64,000 nt of DNA from JBAXEO01 sp963789515 (GTDB lineage Bacteria > Actinomycetota > Coriobacteriia > Anaerosomatales > JAAXUF01), in contig CAWBKW010000002.1 of assembly GCA_963789515.1 (NCBI GenBank), forward strand, positions 434,001 through 498,000, read 5' to 3'. Of the stretch, positions 62,487 through 64,000 are shown one piece after another (the stretch's first letter is position 1; the number at the start of each line of letters is the position of its first letter). The notes under the pieces were generated by a model. That model searched no databases and had not been told where the DNA came from. It saw nothing but the letters and a program-made list of their open reading frames with translations. A program made the translations under genes and the position numbers.

Positions 62487-64000
62487 ATGGCACTCCGCGG
62501 GAACCTCAACGACTTCAGTCTCCCCGACGTCTTCCAGCTGGTGACATTCAGCCGGAAGACCGGAGTCCTGCGCATCAGGCGAGAGGACGACGCTGAGGGC
62601 AGCGTCTGGTTCCGGGACGGCGACGTGTTCTTCGCACAGTCCAACTGGCACACCGCCTTGCTCGGTGAGCGGCTTGTTCGGGCGCAGCGGATCACCCCCC
62701 AGGCTCTGGACAAGGCACTTGAGATCCGCGCGTCCGAGGGGCCCGACGGCCAGCGCCTCGGCGCCATCCTCACGCGCGAGGGATACATCAGCGAGGCCGT
62801 GCTCGAGGCGTTCGTTCAGGAGCAGATCCAAGAGACCATCTTCGATCTGATGCGCTGGGACGATGGGGAATTCGACTTCGAGACCATGCCCGAGGTCGCC
62901 GAGGAGGACATAGGGCTCTCGGTCTCCATCGAGAACGTGATCATGGAGGGCAGCCGACGGCTCGAAGAGTGGGGCCGCATCAAGAAGAAGATCCCCTCGA
63001 TGGACATCGTGTTCAAGATGGCCACCGCGCCCGGCGAAGGGACCTTCGAGATATCGCTCAAGCCGATCGAATGGAACCTGCTCCTCCTGGTTGACGGCAC
63101 CCGATCGGTCGCCGATCTGGCGCAGGAGACGAACCGCACCGATTTCGACGTCGCGCGCATCATCTACGGGCTGTTCTCGGCCGGACTGCTCGAGTTCACC
63201 GGTGACGCCGAGGTGGAACGGCTTCGAGCCGAGAAGCGCGAGCGCGACGCGGTAGTGGCGAGTGCCCGCGCAGCGCGACGCGCCGCGAAGGAATCGCAGG
63301 GCGCCAAGGCCGCGAAGCCGGAGGACCAACCCGCGACGCCGGCGGGGGCCGAAGCCGGATCCCGCGTCGAGGAAGACGTAGCCGCCGATGCCGCCGTGGA
63401 TGCGGACGCTCTGTCGAAGGAGTCTCAGGACGCTTCGTCGCTTGGCGACGCGGCCGATGAACTGCTGTTCTTCGGCAAGCCGCTGCCCGGCCCGACCGTA
63501 GAAGACACCGCTGTGCTCGAAGAGATGATGGAGGCGGTGCTGGAGCCCGCTCCGGAGCACGCCGAGAGTCCCACGGCCGTCGAGGAAGTCGAGCTGCTCG
63601 AGGCGGAGCCGCAGGTGGCTCCTGAGGCGCCTGAGCCGGAACCGGTCGCGGAGGCCGCGGTCGACGAGGTACCGGTTGTCCCCGAGCTGAATCTGCCCTT
63701 GATTCGTGTGCTCTCTCCCGAGCAGGTGCTCTCGGATCTGGAACTGATGGGACCTTCCACCCAGACGCTCGAGCAGGCCCTGACCGCGGTCGCCGAGGCT
63801 GCCGCGGAGGGATTCAGCCAGGACGCGGCGCCTGCCGTCGCCGCCTGGACACCCCCGGAGGTACCTGCCAAGTCCCCGCCCGAGACGCGTCAAGATGATG
63901 CCGCGACCACCGAGTCTGCGGTTGAGCCCTTGGAGGCGGCGCCCGAGAGCGAGTTCGTGTGGGAACCGGCCCCGGAACCGGAGCCGGCGGCGGAGACGGA
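62487..64000 (+). CDS. DUF4388/PATAN-domain protein with long acidic tail, 3' end outside window
   Basis: The frame opens at ATG 62487 (ALRGNLNDFSLPDVFQLVTFSRKTGVLRIRR) and remains open to the window end, more than 500 residues. The N-terminus matches the DUF4388 domain, followed by VWFRDGDVFFAQSNWHTALLGERLV and helical blocks with GYISEAVLEAFVQEQIQETIFDLMRWDDGEF. After about residue 250 the protein is acidic and Pro/Ala-rich (disordered). Such proteins accompany roadblock and Mgl systems and are thought to be adaptors in motility or signalling. The C-terminal domain cannot be judged. Confidence 0.85.
   Translation, partial: MALRGNLNDFSLPDVFQLVTFSRKTGVLRIRREDDAEGSVWFRDGDVFFAQSNWHTALLGERLVRAQRITPQALDKALEIRASEGPDGQRLGAILTREGYISEAVLEAFVQEQIQETIFDLMRWDDGEFDFETMPEVAEEDIGLSVSIENVIMEGSRRLEEWGRIKKKIPSMDIVFKMATAPGEGTFEISLKPIEWNLLLLVDGTRSVADLAQETNRTDFDVARIIYGLFSAGLLEFTGDAEVERLRAEKRERDAVVASARAARRAAKESQGAKAAKPEDQPATPAGAEAGSRVEEDVAADAAVDADALSKESQDASSLGDAADELLFFGKPLPGPTVEDTAVLEEMMEAVLEPAPEHAESPTAVEEVELLEAEPQVAPEAPEPEPVAEAAVDEVPVVPELNLPLIRVLSPEQVLSDLELMGPSTQTLEQALTAVAEAAAEGFSQDAAPAVAAWTPPEVPAKSPPETRQDDAATTESAVEPLEAAPESEFVWEPAPEPEPAAET

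Overview
The window is high-GC bacterial chromosome with dense, mostly plus-strand operons and short intergenic gaps. GTG and TTG starts, ATGA/TGATG stop-start overlaps, an ECF sigma/anti-sigma pair, a SigB-type sigma with an RsbW-like partner, possibly leaderless genes, a superoxide reductase and a very large multihaem c-type cytochrome together suggest an anaerobic, deep-branching actinobacterium, for example Coriobacteriia of the OPB41/Anaerosomatales kind. That placement is inference from gene content. No prophage, insertion sequence or CRISPR array was seen.

Layout. 1-1.7 kb (minus): end of a metallophosphoesterase and an arsR-acr3 arsenite-resistance pair. 1.9-5.3 kb: tRNA-Leu(UAG), trigger factor, clpP, clpX. 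5.4-12 kb: valS-folC, a zinc-ribbon membrane protein, thrS. 12-14.7 kb: ruvC-ruvA-ruvB. 14.3-21 kb: two membrane proteins (one a degenerate M48 peptidase), an SDR-type epimerase fusion, superoxide reductase, an isochorismatase-like hydrolase, folD and a secreted anchored protein. 20.9-25.6 kb: queuosine genes queH, queA and tgt, interrupted by a minus-strand ECF sigma/anti-sigma pair. 25.7-35.7 kb: yajC, an HD hydrolase, secD, secF, a RecJ-HIRAN-RecQ fusion, rel and a metallo-beta-lactamase hydrolase. 36.0-42.4 kb: one giant extracellular cytochrome/repeat gene behind a perfect CRP/FNR-type palindrome. 42.5-47.8 kb: hisS, aspS, a candidate 6S RNA, a thioredoxin-fold lipoprotein and rarA. 47.9-53.8 kb: a coiled-coil membrane protein, rsbW-like gene, sigB-type sigma, AI-2E-family permease, alaS, ruvX. 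53.8-62.4 kb: two tandem mltG genes, ABC exporter, TPR protein, yqeG, aroE, pilB, a roadblock protein. The window ends inside a DUF4388 protein.

Two points stand out. First, the 36-42 kb gene, once read through its frameshifts, encodes about 2130 residues: a fibronectin-III-like domain, about 21 haem-binding motifs, OmpL47-like domains, a glycine-rich stretch, five InlB-type B repeats and three copies of an unrecognised module. It looks like an extracellular electron-transfer protein fused to adhesin-like modules. Second, nine plus-strand genes between 11.2 and 46.1 kb, several normally essential (thrS, ruvC, secF, rel, hisS, aspS), carry 20 reading-frame breaks. Every break is a single extra base, and removing it restores a family-typical protein with the stop in phase. 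All but one can be explained by an extra G. A sequencing or assembly artefact is most likely, but the one-directional pattern deserves a check.
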